The notes: generated by a model not told the origin, from the letters alone. A stretch of DNA of 14,683 bases from Roseiarcus sp031367195 (GCA_031367195.1 JANLPL010000237.1:1-14683), one strand, 5' to 3'; counted from the stretch's first letter, positions 6,928 through 13,990 are shown. Translations and numbers: made by a program.

Positions 6928-7094
6928 GGCCGTCAGCTCCCGGCCAGGCGGCGGAGGCCGCGCATGGTTCTCGAACCCTCGATCTGGATCATGGCGTTCT
7001 CCCCAAGGCATTCCCATAGCGGCAATCCCGGCGTTTAGAAAATGGATTGTCGAAATCAGTTGCATTGATTCTGTGAATATTTAGGCTGTCGGCC
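6928..7094. promoter_or_regulatory. Divergent control region between catabolic operon and LysR gene
   Basis: This 167-base region separates the hydrolase and regulator start codons and must hold both promoters. The half nearest the regulator (about 7030-7085) is markedly AT-richer than the surroundings. It holds several dyads: GATT-N5-AATC (7045-7057), AATCA-N7-TGATT (7054-7070) and ATTC-N3-GAAT (7068-7078). I could not confidently pick -35/-10 boxes for either direction. The layout is the classical one for a LysR-type activator that controls a divergent operon and represses itself. Confidence 0.75.
7054..7070. promoter_or_regulatory. Putative LysR operator (nod-box-like ATC-N9-GAT, T-N11-A)
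   Basis: The perfect inverted repeat AATCA-N7-TGATT contains both the LysR-type T-N11-A signature (T7056, A7068) and the ATC-N9-GAT core (ATC 7055-7057, GAT 7067-7069) known from rhizobial nod boxes. It lies 24 bp before the LysR start codon. An overlapping ATTCTGTGAAT palindrome (7068-7078) follows directly and could be the second half-site. Read on the minus strand, that part contains ATTCAC, the first half of the NahR site. The assignment as operator is inferred from position and symmetry. Confidence 0.55.
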
Positions 7095-8000
7095 ATGCGG
7101 TTCAATAAGCTCGACCTCAACCTGCTCGTCGCGTTGGATCATCTGCTGCATCTGCGCAGCGTCAGCGGCGCCGCCCAGCGCATGAACATGACGCAATCCG
7201 CGATGAGCAACGCGCTGTTTCGGCTGCGGGATTACTTCGGCGACGCTCTGCTGGTGAAGATAGGGCGGCGCATGGAATTGACGCCGCGCGCGGAAGCGCT
7301 GAAAGACCCCGTGCGCGATGTGCTCGTGCGCGTCGAATGGACCATCGCCGCGACCTCCGAATTCGACCCCGCCCGCTCGGAGCGCCAGTTCAATATCCTT
7401 GTCTCCGATTACACGCTCGCGACGCTCGTCCCCGCCGTGCTGAAGCTTTGCGGGCAGGTCACGGAAAGTGTTCGCTTCAATTTCCAGCCTCAGGTCGAGG
7501 GCCCGGAGCGCTTGCTTGAGCGCGGCGAGGTTGATTTGATGATCATCCCCAGCGAGTTCCGCGCCAAGCGCCATCCCTCCGAGATCATTCTCGAGGAGGA
7601 ATTTCGCGCCATCGTCTGGAGCGAGGGCAAGTTCGCCGGCAAGCGTCTGACGCGCCGCGAATTCTGCGCGGCTTCCCATGTCGTGATGCATCCGCCGGGC
7701 GGCGCGCAATCGCTGGAGACGGTCTATTTCAAACAGCATGACGTGACGCGTCGCGAAGACGTCACGACCTACAATTTTTCGACCATCCCGTATCTCGTCG
7801 TCGGCACCAACCGCGTCGCGACGATCCACGGCAGGCTCGCGCGACAGGCCCAGCGTTCGCTGCCGATCGAGATCGTCGACCTGCCCTTCCGCCTGCCGAA
7901 AATGAAACAATCGGCGCAATGGCACAAATACCGATCGCAGGACGCCGGGCTGATCTGGTTGCGGGGGATCATCCGCGAGGCGGCGGCGCAGGAGGTTTAG
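7095..8000 (+). CDS. LysR-type transcriptional regulator, NodD/NahR subgroup
   Basis: This 301-residue regulator has a winged helix-turn-helix at about 18-62 (HTH helices about 23-42, GAAQRMNMTQSAMSNALFRL) and a two-lobed ligand-binding domain to the end. The N-terminus MRFNKLDLNLLVALD is the hallmark of the NodD/NahR branch. Further NodD-like blocks are FDPARSERQFNILVSD (90-105), a GTNRVATI segment and IVDLPFRLP with QW near the C-terminus. Members respond to flavonoids (NodD), salicylate (NahR) and related aromatics. It is divergent from the catabolic operon, which it probably activates in the presence of the substrate or an intermediate. The Shine-Dalgarno is weak (TTAGG, 9 nt from ATG). 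The inducer cannot be told from sequence; a flavonoid or hydroxylated aromatic acid is likely. Confidence 0.93.
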   Translation: MRFNKLDLNLLVALDHLLHLRSVSGAAQRMNMTQSAMSNALFRLRDYFGDALLVKIGRRMELTPRAEALKDPVRDVLVRVEWTIAATSEFDPARSERQFNILVSDYTLATLVPAVLKLCGQVTESVRFNFQPQVEGPERLLERGEVDLMIIPSEFRAKRHPSEIILEEEFRAIVWSEGKFAGKRLTRREFCAASHVVMHPPGGAQSLETVYFKQHDVTRREDVTTYNFSTIPYLVVGTNRVATIHGRLARQAQRSLPIEIVDLPFRLPKMKQSAQWHKYRSQDAGLIWLRGIIREAAAQEV

Positions 8001-8031
8001 CGGCGCGCGCGCCGACGACTCAGGAATTCCC

Positions 8032-8054
8032 CTCCCCGCTGTATAATCGGGGAG
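8032..8054 (+). terminator. Hairpin after LysR gene, possible terminator
   Basis: CTCCCCG (8032-8038) pairs perfectly with CGGGGAG (8048-8054) around a 9-nt AT-rich loop. It lies about 30 bases after the LysR stop. No U-run follows, so it would be an atypical terminator. It could equally be an RNA-stability or leader hairpin. A GC-only palindrome sits directly after the stop codon (8001-8014). Confidence 0.35.
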
Positions 8055-8095
8055 ACACCGGCGCGCTTGACAACCCACCCCGGAATTCTAATTAG

Positions 8096-8107
8096 TTGTG
8101 TGTACAA
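8096..8107. promoter_or_regulatory. Short dyad TTGT-N4-ACAA before the lactonase remnant
   Basis: The inverted repeat TTGT-GTGT-ACAA lies about 14-22 bases upstream of the possible starts of the lactonase remnant, in an AT-rich patch (8082-8113). A TTGACA hexamer occurs at 8067-8072 without a convincing -10 at normal spacing. A TACAAT occurs at 8103-8108. The arrangement looks like a promoter with an operator for a GntR- or TetR-type repressor, but this is inferred from symmetry alone. Confidence 0.3.
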
Positions 8108-8120
8108 TTAAGGTAAGAGA

Positions 8121-8792
8121 TTGAAGATCATGAAGGCCAATCCGCTGCGGGGTTTTCAGGTCGACCCCCGAGAAATCCGCTATGTCGGCAAGGACTTACA
8201 ACGCCCGGAATGCATTCTTGCCGAGCGCGACGGAACGCTCTGGAGCGCGGACACGCGCGGCGGCGTGATGCGGATCGACCCGGATGGGACGCAGACCCTG
8301 GTGGCGCCCGGCGCCGCCGATAGCTCGGTCTCGTTCGAGGATCGATACGTCAACACCTTGGGCAGTCTGCCCAACGGCCTCGCGTTCGACGCCGAGGGCT
8401 CGTTCCTGATCGCCAATTTCGGCGCCGACCGGTTGGAGCGCCTGACCCGAAAGGGTGAGCTGACCATTCTGCTCGACAACATCGACGGCCAGCCGATCGG
8501 CAAAGCCAATTTTGTCACGCGCGACTCCCGCGGACGGCTCTGGTTGACGGTCACCACCCGCATGATCCCCTGGACGCGCCATGTCGAGACCATGAGCCAT
8601 GATGGCTACATCGCCGTCATCGACCAGCGCGGCGCGCGGATCGTCGCGGACGGGCTTTGCGGCGCAAACGAACTGCGCTTCGATGCGAGCGAGCAATATC
8701 GACGGCGGCGCCACGGCTTGGTGAAACGCGCAAGACCCAACCGCGTTCGACGAATATCTCACGCCCGATTTGTTCCGGGTGAACGGCGCTGA
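8121..8792 (+). pseudogene. SMP-30/gluconolactonase/LRE-family lactonase, C-terminally truncated
   Basis: Residues 1-190 are a clear N-terminal part of an SMP-30-type six-bladed beta-propeller lactonase: RPECILAERDGTLWSAD (metal ligand E30), LPNGLAFDAEGSFLIANFG (82-100), DGQPIGKANFVTRDS (122-136) and ANELRFDAS (182-190). Family members of this type have about 300-350 residues. After the ELRFDAS blade the sequence turns into an arginine-rich tail (about 192-223) and stops. The last blades, with the second Asp metal ligand in a PDG motif, are missing, and no other forward frame recovers them. The protein is unlikely to be active. The start is ambiguous between TTG 8121 (AAGG about 7 nt upstream) and ATG 8130. 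The gene ends 13 nt from the convergent FAH gene, so a deletion probably removed the 3' part. Confidence 0.75.
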
Positions 8793-8805
8793 CGCGGGCG
8801 CCGCG

Positions 8806-9777
8806 CTATCGCTGCACCACCTCTTGATCGATCGCGCCAAACAAAGGCGAACTGTCCGCGTTCACCGCCTCCATCCGCACATTGTCGCCAAACTTCAGAT
8901 AAGGCGTGCGCGGCGCGCCGTGATCGAGCAACTCGATCGCGCGGAGCTCCGCGATGCAACTTGACCCGACCTCGCGATAGGTCGCGTTGGAAACCGTGCC
9001 CGAGCCGATCACCGTGCCGGCGACGAGATCTCTGGAATAGGCAGCGTGGGCGACAAGCTGGTGGAAGCCGAAGCTCATGTGATAGCCGTTCGCCGCGCCG
9101 AAACGCGCGCCATTCCAGAACACGTTGAGCGGCAGATCGACGCGCGCATCGCGCCATTGCGCGCCGAGTTCATCGGGGGTCACCGCCACCGGCGCCATCG
9201 AGCAATAGGGCTTGGCGCGCACCCAGCCAAAGCCGGTTTTCATCTCCACCGGCGCCAGCTTGCGCAGGCTCCAATCATTGATCTGAACGACAAGGCGGAT
9301 ATGGCCGAGCGCGCCCTCGGCCGAGGTTCCCATCGGCACGGCGTCGGTGATCACGCCGAACTCGCCCTCGAAATCCATGTCATCGGCTTCGCTCGGCAGC
9401 GGCACGTCCTCGCAAGGACCGAGAAAACGGTCGGAGACGCCCTGATACATCAGCGGCACGCCCGTCTTTTCCTTCTTCGCCATGCCGAACACGGTGTCCA
9501 TCAGCTCGCCGTGGCTGTCGAAGGCGGAGCCATCGAGCCATTGCCAGGCGCGCGGCAGCGGCGCCATCGCTATGGCCGGTTCAAAGGCCAGGGCGTCCGC
9601 GGCGCCGGCGTTCAGCGAGATATATTGGCGCCGCAGCGCGCCCTCGCACGCCTGCCAGTTTTCCAGCGCTTCCTGTAAAGTGCGCGCGGCCTCCGCGGGA
9701 ACCGCGCGGGTGAGATCGCGCGAGACCAGATGCAACCGGCCGTCGCGACTTCCATCGGGGAGAGTGCAGAGTTTCAA
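8806..9777 (-). CDS. Fumarylacetoacetate hydrolase (FAH) family protein
   Basis: This 323-residue enzyme has the FAH catalytic domain (about 95-320) behind a family N-terminal region. The expected Mg/Ca ligands are D116 (GVSDRFLG), E137 and E139 (DFEGEFG) and D168 (INDWSLR). Other family blocks are FGWVRAKP (183-190), MSFGFHQLVAHAA (234-246) and the closing GSGTVSN (258-264). The chosen start is the TTG at 9777 (reads MKLCTLPDGS) with AGGAG 6 nt upstream; the upstream in-frame ATG extension overlaps the dehydrogenase gene. Family members hydrolyse C-C bonds of acylpyruvates or hydrate/decarboxylate dienoic acids from aromatic ring fission. It is the last gene of the second operon and probably acts downstream of the dioxygenase and C-C hydrolase, making pyruvate- or fumarate-type products. 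Confidence 0.92.
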   Translation of the reverse strand: MKLCTLPDGSRDGRLHLVSRDLTRAVPAEAARTLQEALENWQACEGALRRQYISLNAGAADALAFEPAIAMAPLPRAWQWLDGSAFDSHGELMDTVFGMAKKEKTGVPLMYQGVSDRFLGPCEDVPLPSEADDMDFEGEFGVITDAVPMGTSAEGALGHIRLVVQINDWSLRKLAPVEMKTGFGWVRAKPYCSMAPVAVTPDELGAQWRDARVDLPLNVFWNGARFGAANGYHMSFGFHQLVAHAAYSRDLVAGTVIGSGTVSNATYREVGSSCIAELRAIELLDHGAPRTPYLKFGDNVRMEAVNADSSPLFGAIDQEVVQR

Positions 9778-9814
9778 GGTCGGCTCCTGCAATATGCGGG
9801 ACTGCGTTAGGAGA

Positions 9815-10738
9815 TCAGACGTAAGCGCGGTTGACGAGATCGTCGATGTCGCGGTCGCGCGAAAATCCAAGACGATCCGCGATCGGGGTCTCCAATTCGG
9901 GATAGGCGCCGAACAGCGAGACGAGTTCCGGATCGGGAGCATATTCGACGCGGCTGCTTGATTGGGGGAAGCGCGCGTGCAAAGCCTCGACCAGTTCGGC
10001 AAAGCTCACGTGCAGCGCCGGCAGCGTGAAAGCGCGGTGGGTTCCCAGCGCCTCCGAGGCAATATGCGCGGCATGGACGAAATTGCGCGCGACGCAGTCC
10101 ACCGAACCGATCCAGGTCCGCGCGTCTGGATGCACGGGCAGCGTGATGTCCTCGCCGTCGCGGATCGCATGGAACAGGCGGCTCATGAACGCTGTTCTCA
10201 GCCGCGCGTCCGCGCCCGGCCGCGCCATGACGCCCGAGGGTCGCACCGAGACGCCGTCGAGCCAGCCCTTCGCGGCGAAATTCGACAAAGCGACCTCCCT
10301 CATCAATTTCTGCGCGCCGTAGATTATGCTCGGGCCGGTCGGCGTGTCGTCGGTGACGAGCGCCGGCAGGGGCTTGGCGAAAACGGCGATAGTGGAGGCG
10401 AAGACAACGCGCGTTTTCGGGTTGCGATCGCGCAGATGCTCGAACAGCGATAGGGTGGCGTCGATATTCACCTGGCGCGAAAGCGCGTAATTGGCCTCGG
10501 CGGCGCCGCCCAGAATGGACGCGAGCAAAATCACCTTGTCGGCGCCGTCGAGCGCGGATTCCCGTAAATTGGGGTCGGCGAAACTCCCCAGATGGGTCTC
10601 TATGCGCGGGTCAACCGGCGCCGCGAAAGGCGTCTGGTCGATCAGAACAATGCGGTCGTCGCGCGCGCATTGCGCCAGAAGCACCCGCGTCAGCGCCTCC
10701 CCGACGAAACCTCCCGCGCCAATCGCGGCGATTTTCAC
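9815..10738 (-). CDS. NAD-dependent epimerase/dehydratase family, D-erythronate-dehydrogenase (DenD)-like
   Basis: This 307-residue extended SDR has the Rossmann motif GAGGFVG (7-13), an acidic cofactor residue D34 (IVLIDQ, suggests NAD) and the catalytic Y140-x3-K144 (YGAQK) with S115/T116. Several blocks (GGAAEANYALSRQVNIDAT, FASTIAVFAKPLPA, YGAQKLMREV, VRPSGVMARPG) resemble the D-erythronate dehydrogenase group from memory. The start is the GTG at 10738 with GGAGG 5 nt upstream. It overlaps the TetR stop by 4 nt (GTGA). It is followed 37 nt later by the FAH gene. In its known context DenD oxidises a C4 sugar acid. Beside ring-fission genes it may oxidise a hydroxy-acid intermediate instead. 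The family is sure, the substrate is not. Confidence 0.88.
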   Translation of the reverse strand: MKIAAIGAGGFVGEALTRVLLAQCARDDRIVLIDQTPFAAPVDPRIETHLGSFADPNLRESALDGADKVILLASILGGAAEANYALSRQVNIDATLSLFEHLRDRNPKTRVVFASTIAVFAKPLPALVTDDTPTGPSIIYGAQKLMREVALSNFAAKGWLDGVSVRPSGVMARPGADARLRTAFMSRLFHAIRDGEDITLPVHPDARTWIGSVDCVARNFVHAAHIASEALGTHRAFTLPALHVSFAELVEALHARFPQSSSRVEYAPDPELVSLFGAYPELETPIADRLGFSRDRDIDDLVNRAYV

Positions 10739-11487
10739 GCTTGCCTCCGGGAACCGGGCTTCGATACGGCGGATTGCTGGGCGCGCGGGGCGGGCGCCTG
10801 CAGCGACAGCGCCGCCTTCATGCCGCCGACAACGAATTTCAGCAAGACCGGATAGGCGCGAGCCAGATCGCTGGCGTGGAATCTTCCCCCGGAAAGCGAG
10901 TCGAGACGCTGATTGTTCGACACCGCCACCAGCATCAATTGCAGCGCGAAAGAAAAGCAACGCGCCAGCTCCTCCTCGTCGCCTTCGGGGAAAAGCCGCG
11001 TCAGTTGCGCGAGAAAAATATGCGCGGTCTGGTCGAAATACGCGCGTAGCAGATCGAGCCATTGGTTGGTCTGGCCGAGCTTGGCGATGACGAGAACATA
11101 GGCTTGCCAACCCGCATCCTCGGATTCCATTTGCAGGAACAGCGGCCGCATGAACGCGTCAAGCAACGCTTCGAGCGTGAGTTCGCCGCGCAAGACCTGG
11201 GCGAGGCCTTCGCGGCGCATTTGGTTGAGCACTTGCGCGCGCCGCGCGACAACCTCGGCGAAGAGATTTTCTTTCGTCGTGAAGTGATAGCTCGACAGCG
11301 CGAGCGTGACGCCGGCGGCGTTGGTGATGTCGCGCAACGAGACCGTGTCGAAGCTGCCCTGGCCGAACAGCGCCTCGGCGGCGTTGAGCAATTTTTCCTT
11401 GGTCCGATCGCCGTTCGCGCGCGTGACCATCTCGCGATTCGCCGCGTTGCGCTTGCCCGCCGCGACTTTCGCGCTCTTCGGCTCCAT
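10735..11487 (-). CDS. TetR/AcrR-family transcriptional regulator
   Basis: This 250-residue regulator has the N-terminal TetR DNA-binding domain at about 28-75. It includes TKEKLLNAAEALFGQGSFD and the HTH VSLRDITNAAGVTLALSSYHF with the typical Y-H-F/KENLF end. The C-terminal helical ligand-binding region is about 85-235. I chose the ATG at 11487 with AAAGGGG about 8-10 nt upstream; an ATG at 11520 would add 11 residues with no better signal. A Lys/Arg/Ala-rich leader of about 25 residues precedes the HTH and a Pro/Arg-rich tail follows. It is in the liv-FAH operon (36 nt after livF, 4-nt overlap with the dehydrogenase), so it probably represses this unit in response to an aromatic or acyl-CoA-type ligand. 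The ligand is unknown. Confidence 0.92.
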   Translation of the reverse strand: MEPKSAKVAAGKRNAANREMVTRANGDRTKEKLLNAAEALFGQGSFDTVSLRDITNAAGVTLALSSYHFTTKENLFAEVVARRAQVLNQMRREGLAQVLRGELTLEALLDAFMRPLFLQMESEDAGWQAYVLVIAKLGQTNQWLDLLRAYFDQTAHIFLAQLTRLFPEGDEEELARCFSFALQLMLVAVSNNQRLDSLSGGRFHASDLARAYPVLLKFVVGGMKAALSLQAPAPRAQQSAVSKPGSRRQA

Positions 11488-11523
11488 GTCTTTTCCCCTT
11501 TGGGACGTCGCGCGACGCACAAG

Positions 11524-12255
11524 CTATCCCGCCGCGCCGGCGCTGAGATAGGCGCCGTGAAGAATTTCGGGTCGCTCGCGCAACTCCGCCGACTTGCCCT
11601 CGTAAACGACGGCGCCGCGCTCCATCACATAGGCGCGGGTCGAAAGCGCCAGCGCCAAGGTGGCGAATTGCTCGATCAACAACACGCCGACGCCCTGTCT
11701 CGAAATCTCGCGCAGGGTCTCTCCCAGACGATTGACGATAACCGGCGCCAGGCCCAACGACAATTCGTCGATCAGCAGGAGGCGCGGCCGGACGATCAGC
11801 GCCTGCGCGATATTGACCATCTGCTTCTGCCCGCCCGACAGCAGATGCGCGCCGGTCGCCATCCTCTCCCGCAATTCCGGAAACAGATCCAGGATTTCCT
11901 CGATCCGCCGCGCGGCCTCAGCTTTGGGCAGCGCCAGGGCGGCGGCGGCGAGGTTGTCGCGCACCGACAGGCCCGGCAGCACGTGATGACCCTCGGCGAC
12001 GATCGCGAGGCCGCGCCGGCGCCGCTCATGCGGCGCCAATTTGTCGATCGGCGCGCCGGACAGCGAGATCGAACCCGACAGCGTCGGCAGCACGCCGGCG
12101 ACGGCCCTCACTAGACTCGATTTGCCGGCCCCGTTGGCGCCGAGCAAGGCGACAACTTCGCCGGGCGCGAGACGCAGGGATACGCCGTGCAGCACTTGCC
12201 GGCCTGCCCTTTCCAGCCTGAGCGCATCGATGACCAGCGCGCCGTCGTCCTTCAT
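11524..12255 (-). CDS. livF: Branched-chain-amino-acid-type ABC transporter ATP-binding protein LivF
   Basis: This 243-residue ATPase of the HAAT (LivF) type is at the usual length. Walker A is GANGAGKS (39-46), the signature LSGGQKQ is at 139-145, and Walker B is LLLIDE (159-164) followed by the LivF-typical LSLGLAP. The H-loop position in LLIEQFATLAL carries a Q, as is normal for LivF. Its ATG at 12255 overlaps the livG stop by 4 nt. With LivG it should power uptake through LivH and LivM. Next to aromatic catabolism, such transporters often import aromatic acids rather than leucine; this is an inference from context. Confidence 0.95.
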   Translation of the reverse strand: MKDDGALVIDALRLERAGRQVLHGVSLRLAPGEVVALLGANGAGKSSLVRAVAGVLPTLSGSISLSGAPIDKLAPHERRRRGLAIVAEGHHVLPGLSVRDNLAAAALALPKAEAARRIEEILDLFPELRERMATGAHLLSGGQKQMVNIAQALIVRPRLLLIDELSLGLAPVIVNRLGETLREISRQGVGVLLIEQFATLALALSTRAYVMERGAVVYEGKSAELRERPEILHGAYLSAGAAG

Positions 12256-12962
12256 GCGGCTGTCCCCAGATAGGCGCGACGCACCTCGGGATCGCGTAGA
12301 ACCTGCGCCGTCGGACCCAAAGCGAGCCGACGGCCGAAGTCTATGACGAGCGTCTCCACGCTGAGCGAGGCGATAAGATCGGCGTCATGGTCGATCAGCA
12401 AAATATGCGCCCCAAACGTCGAGGCCACCGCCGCGAGCCGGCCGCGAAGCGCCTCGGTCTCGCCGGCGTTGAGCCCCGCGGCGGGTTCGTCGAGCAGCAG
12501 CAGCTTCGGGCGTCCTGTCAACGCGCGCGCGAGTTCGGTTCGGCGGCGGTCGAACAGGTTGAGACGTCGGCCCGGAACATTGCGGAGCGCCTCCCACCCG
12601 ACGAAGGCGATCGCCTTTTCCGCGTCCTCGCGCGCCCGAGCGCCCGAGCCGCAAACATGATCGGCGACGCTCATCACGTTTTGGGCGACGCTGAGGCCCT
12701 CGACGACAGTCTCCTGCTGGAAGTTGCGACGCAGCCCCGCGCGGGCGCGGGCGGCCGGCGACATTTTGCTGAGCGAGACGCCTTCGAGCCGCAAATCCCC
12801 GGACGCCGGCGTTACGAAACCCGAGAGGGCGTTGAGAAGCGTCGTCTTGCCGGCGCCATTGGGGCCGATGAGGCCGGAGATAGGCGCGTCGAGCAGAGCG
12901 CTCAGGGCGTCGAGCGGACGCACCGGGCCGAATTCGACAGTGAGCTTGTCGATTTCGATCAT
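12252..12962 (-). CDS. livG: Branched-chain-amino-acid-type ABC transporter ATP-binding protein LivG
   Basis: This 236-residue ATPase has an intact Walker A GPNGAGKT (33-40), Q-loop (FQQET, 81-85), Walker B LLLLDE (154-159) followed by PAAGLN, and the H-loop H192 (LLIDHD). The ABC signature is unusual. Where LivG normally has a SYGQQ/AYGQQ-type sequence, this protein has LNLFDRRRTELARAL (134-148), with the conserved Gly and Gln lost. Similar degenerate signatures occur in a LivG subgroup, to my recollection. It overlaps livM and livF by 4 nt at each end, so the four transport genes are translationally chained. Function together with LivF is expected. Confidence 0.93.
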   Translation of the reverse strand: MIEIDKLTVEFGPVRPLDALSALLDAPISGLIGPNGAGKTTLLNALSGFVTPASGDLRLEGVSLSKMSPAARARAGLRRNFQQETVVEGLSVAQNVMSVADHVCGSGARAREDAEKAIAFVGWEALRNVPGRRLNLFDRRRTELARALTGRPKLLLLDEPAAGLNAGETEALRGRLAAVASTFGAHILLIDHDADLIASLSVETLVIDFGRRLALGPTAQVLRDPEVRRAYLGTAA

Positions 12963-13990
12963 TTCAGCGGCTTCCGCGCGCCGCGATCAAACAGCCGGTC
13001 GAACATGCCGGCAAGGCCTTCCTGCCCGTCGAGAATCGCCATCATGAGCGCGAGGCCGAAGATGGCCGTGCCGATCGACGCGGAGGCGCCGAACAGATCG
13101 AGCACGAGCGGCACCAGCCGCACCAGCAACGCGCCAAGCACCGCCCCCATCCAGTTCGACGTGCCGCCGAGCACCGAGCCCGTGAACAGCACAATCGACT
13201 CGGCGGCGCGGAACCCCGAAGCGTCAAGCTGTCGATACACGCCCGCCAGCAGCCCGCCGCCCACACCCGCCAGAAAGCCCGCGAGCGCGAAGGCCCAGGT
13301 CTGGTAAAACAGGACCGACACGCCGCTCGACGACGCGAGCTTGGGGCTCTTGGCGATGAGCGCCCAGGCCCGGCCCGGCTTGGCCGTGCGGTGCCACTCG
13401 ACCAGCAACAATCCGAGCAGGCCGACGGCGGCGACGTAGAAAAAATAGGCGATGTCTCCGTCGGCGATCAGAGGACGCGCCATCAACTTGCGTCCCCCCG
13501 CCTCCAGTTCGGAGGTGCCGAAGAATCCCGTTCCGCCGGCGGGAAAGTTCCAACTGCCGATCATGGTCTGAAACGCCCCTGCCAACATCAGCGTCACCAG
13601 CGCGAACGAGATGCCGCGAAAGCGCAAAGCGGGCATACCCCATAGGACGCCGACGAGACAGGCGGCGACGCCTCCCGCGAAAGTCGCGATTTCGAACGGC
13701 GCGCCCAGGAACGAGAGCCGCAGCGTCGCCCAGCCGCCGACGCCGACAAGCGCGAATTGGCAGAGCGAGACGAGGCCGAGTTGCCCGAACAGAAGGTTGA
13801 CGCCGAGCAGCGCCAGCATCAACGCATAGGCGGCCGTAAGGTTGATACGCCAATAGCCGCCGCACGAGGCGCCGATGACGAGGGCCAGAAGGGCGTAGAG
13901 CACGGCCATCGCGACAAGTTGCCGCCGTCGGTCGGTTTCGCCGCCGTCGCCCCCGCCGACGAGTTGGACCAACGCGTCGAGACGGCTCAT
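12959..13990 (-). CDS. livM: Branched-chain-amino-acid-type ABC transporter permease LivM
   Basis: This is a 343-residue membrane permease with about 8-10 hydrophobic segments. The first hydrophobic segment starts near residue 25 after a charged Gly/Asp-rich leader. LivM-type blocks include LLFGQLGLVSLCQFALVGVGG (about 66-86), LRFRGISFALVTLMLAGA and GGTGFFG. The GRAWALIAKSPKLASSSGV stretch corresponds to the cytoplasmic loop that contacts the ATPases. LGGTSNWMGAVLGA and a charged C-terminus follow. The ATG at 13990 overlaps the livH stop (ATGA) with GAGG 8 nt upstream. A longer in-frame reading to 14665 only shadows livH and is not used. It pairs with LivH to form the channel. Confidence 0.94.
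   Translation of the reverse strand: MSRLDALVQLVGGGDGGETDRRRQLVAMAVLYALLALVIGASCGGYWRINLTAAYALMLALLGVNLLFGQLGLVSLCQFALVGVGGWATLRLSFLGAPFEIATFAGGVAACLVGVLWGMPALRFRGISFALVTLMLAGAFQTMIGSWNFPAGGTGFFGTSELEAGGRKLMARPLIADGDIAYFFYVAAVGLLGLLLVEWHRTAKPGRAWALIAKSPKLASSSGVSVLFYQTWAFALAGFLAGVGGGLLAGVYRQLDASGFRAAESIVLFTGSVLGGTSNWMGAVLGALLVRLVPLVLDLFGASASIGTAIFGLALMMAILDGQEGLAGMFDRLFDRGARKPLK

Noticed and set aside
6928..7065. N-terminal extension of the hydrolase to an ATG at 7065
   Set aside because: The extra 46 residues look random, would overlap the operator dyad and the regulator's promoter, and the ATG at 6927 has an upstream GGGAG.
8001..8014. GC-only palindrome after the LysR stop as a regulatory site
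   Set aside because: A 14-bp run of alternating C and G is expected by chance in DNA of this composition and cannot fold with a loop of useful size.
7056..8078. Minus-strand open frame (340 codons) across the LysR gene
   Set aside because: It is a shadow of the LysR gene, whose plus-strand product has clear HTH and NodD-like blocks. The shadow has no domain.
10023..10740. Forward open frames opposite the DenD-like gene
   Set aside because: They lack any domain or ribosome-binding signal and mirror the minus-strand gene's third-position GC bias.
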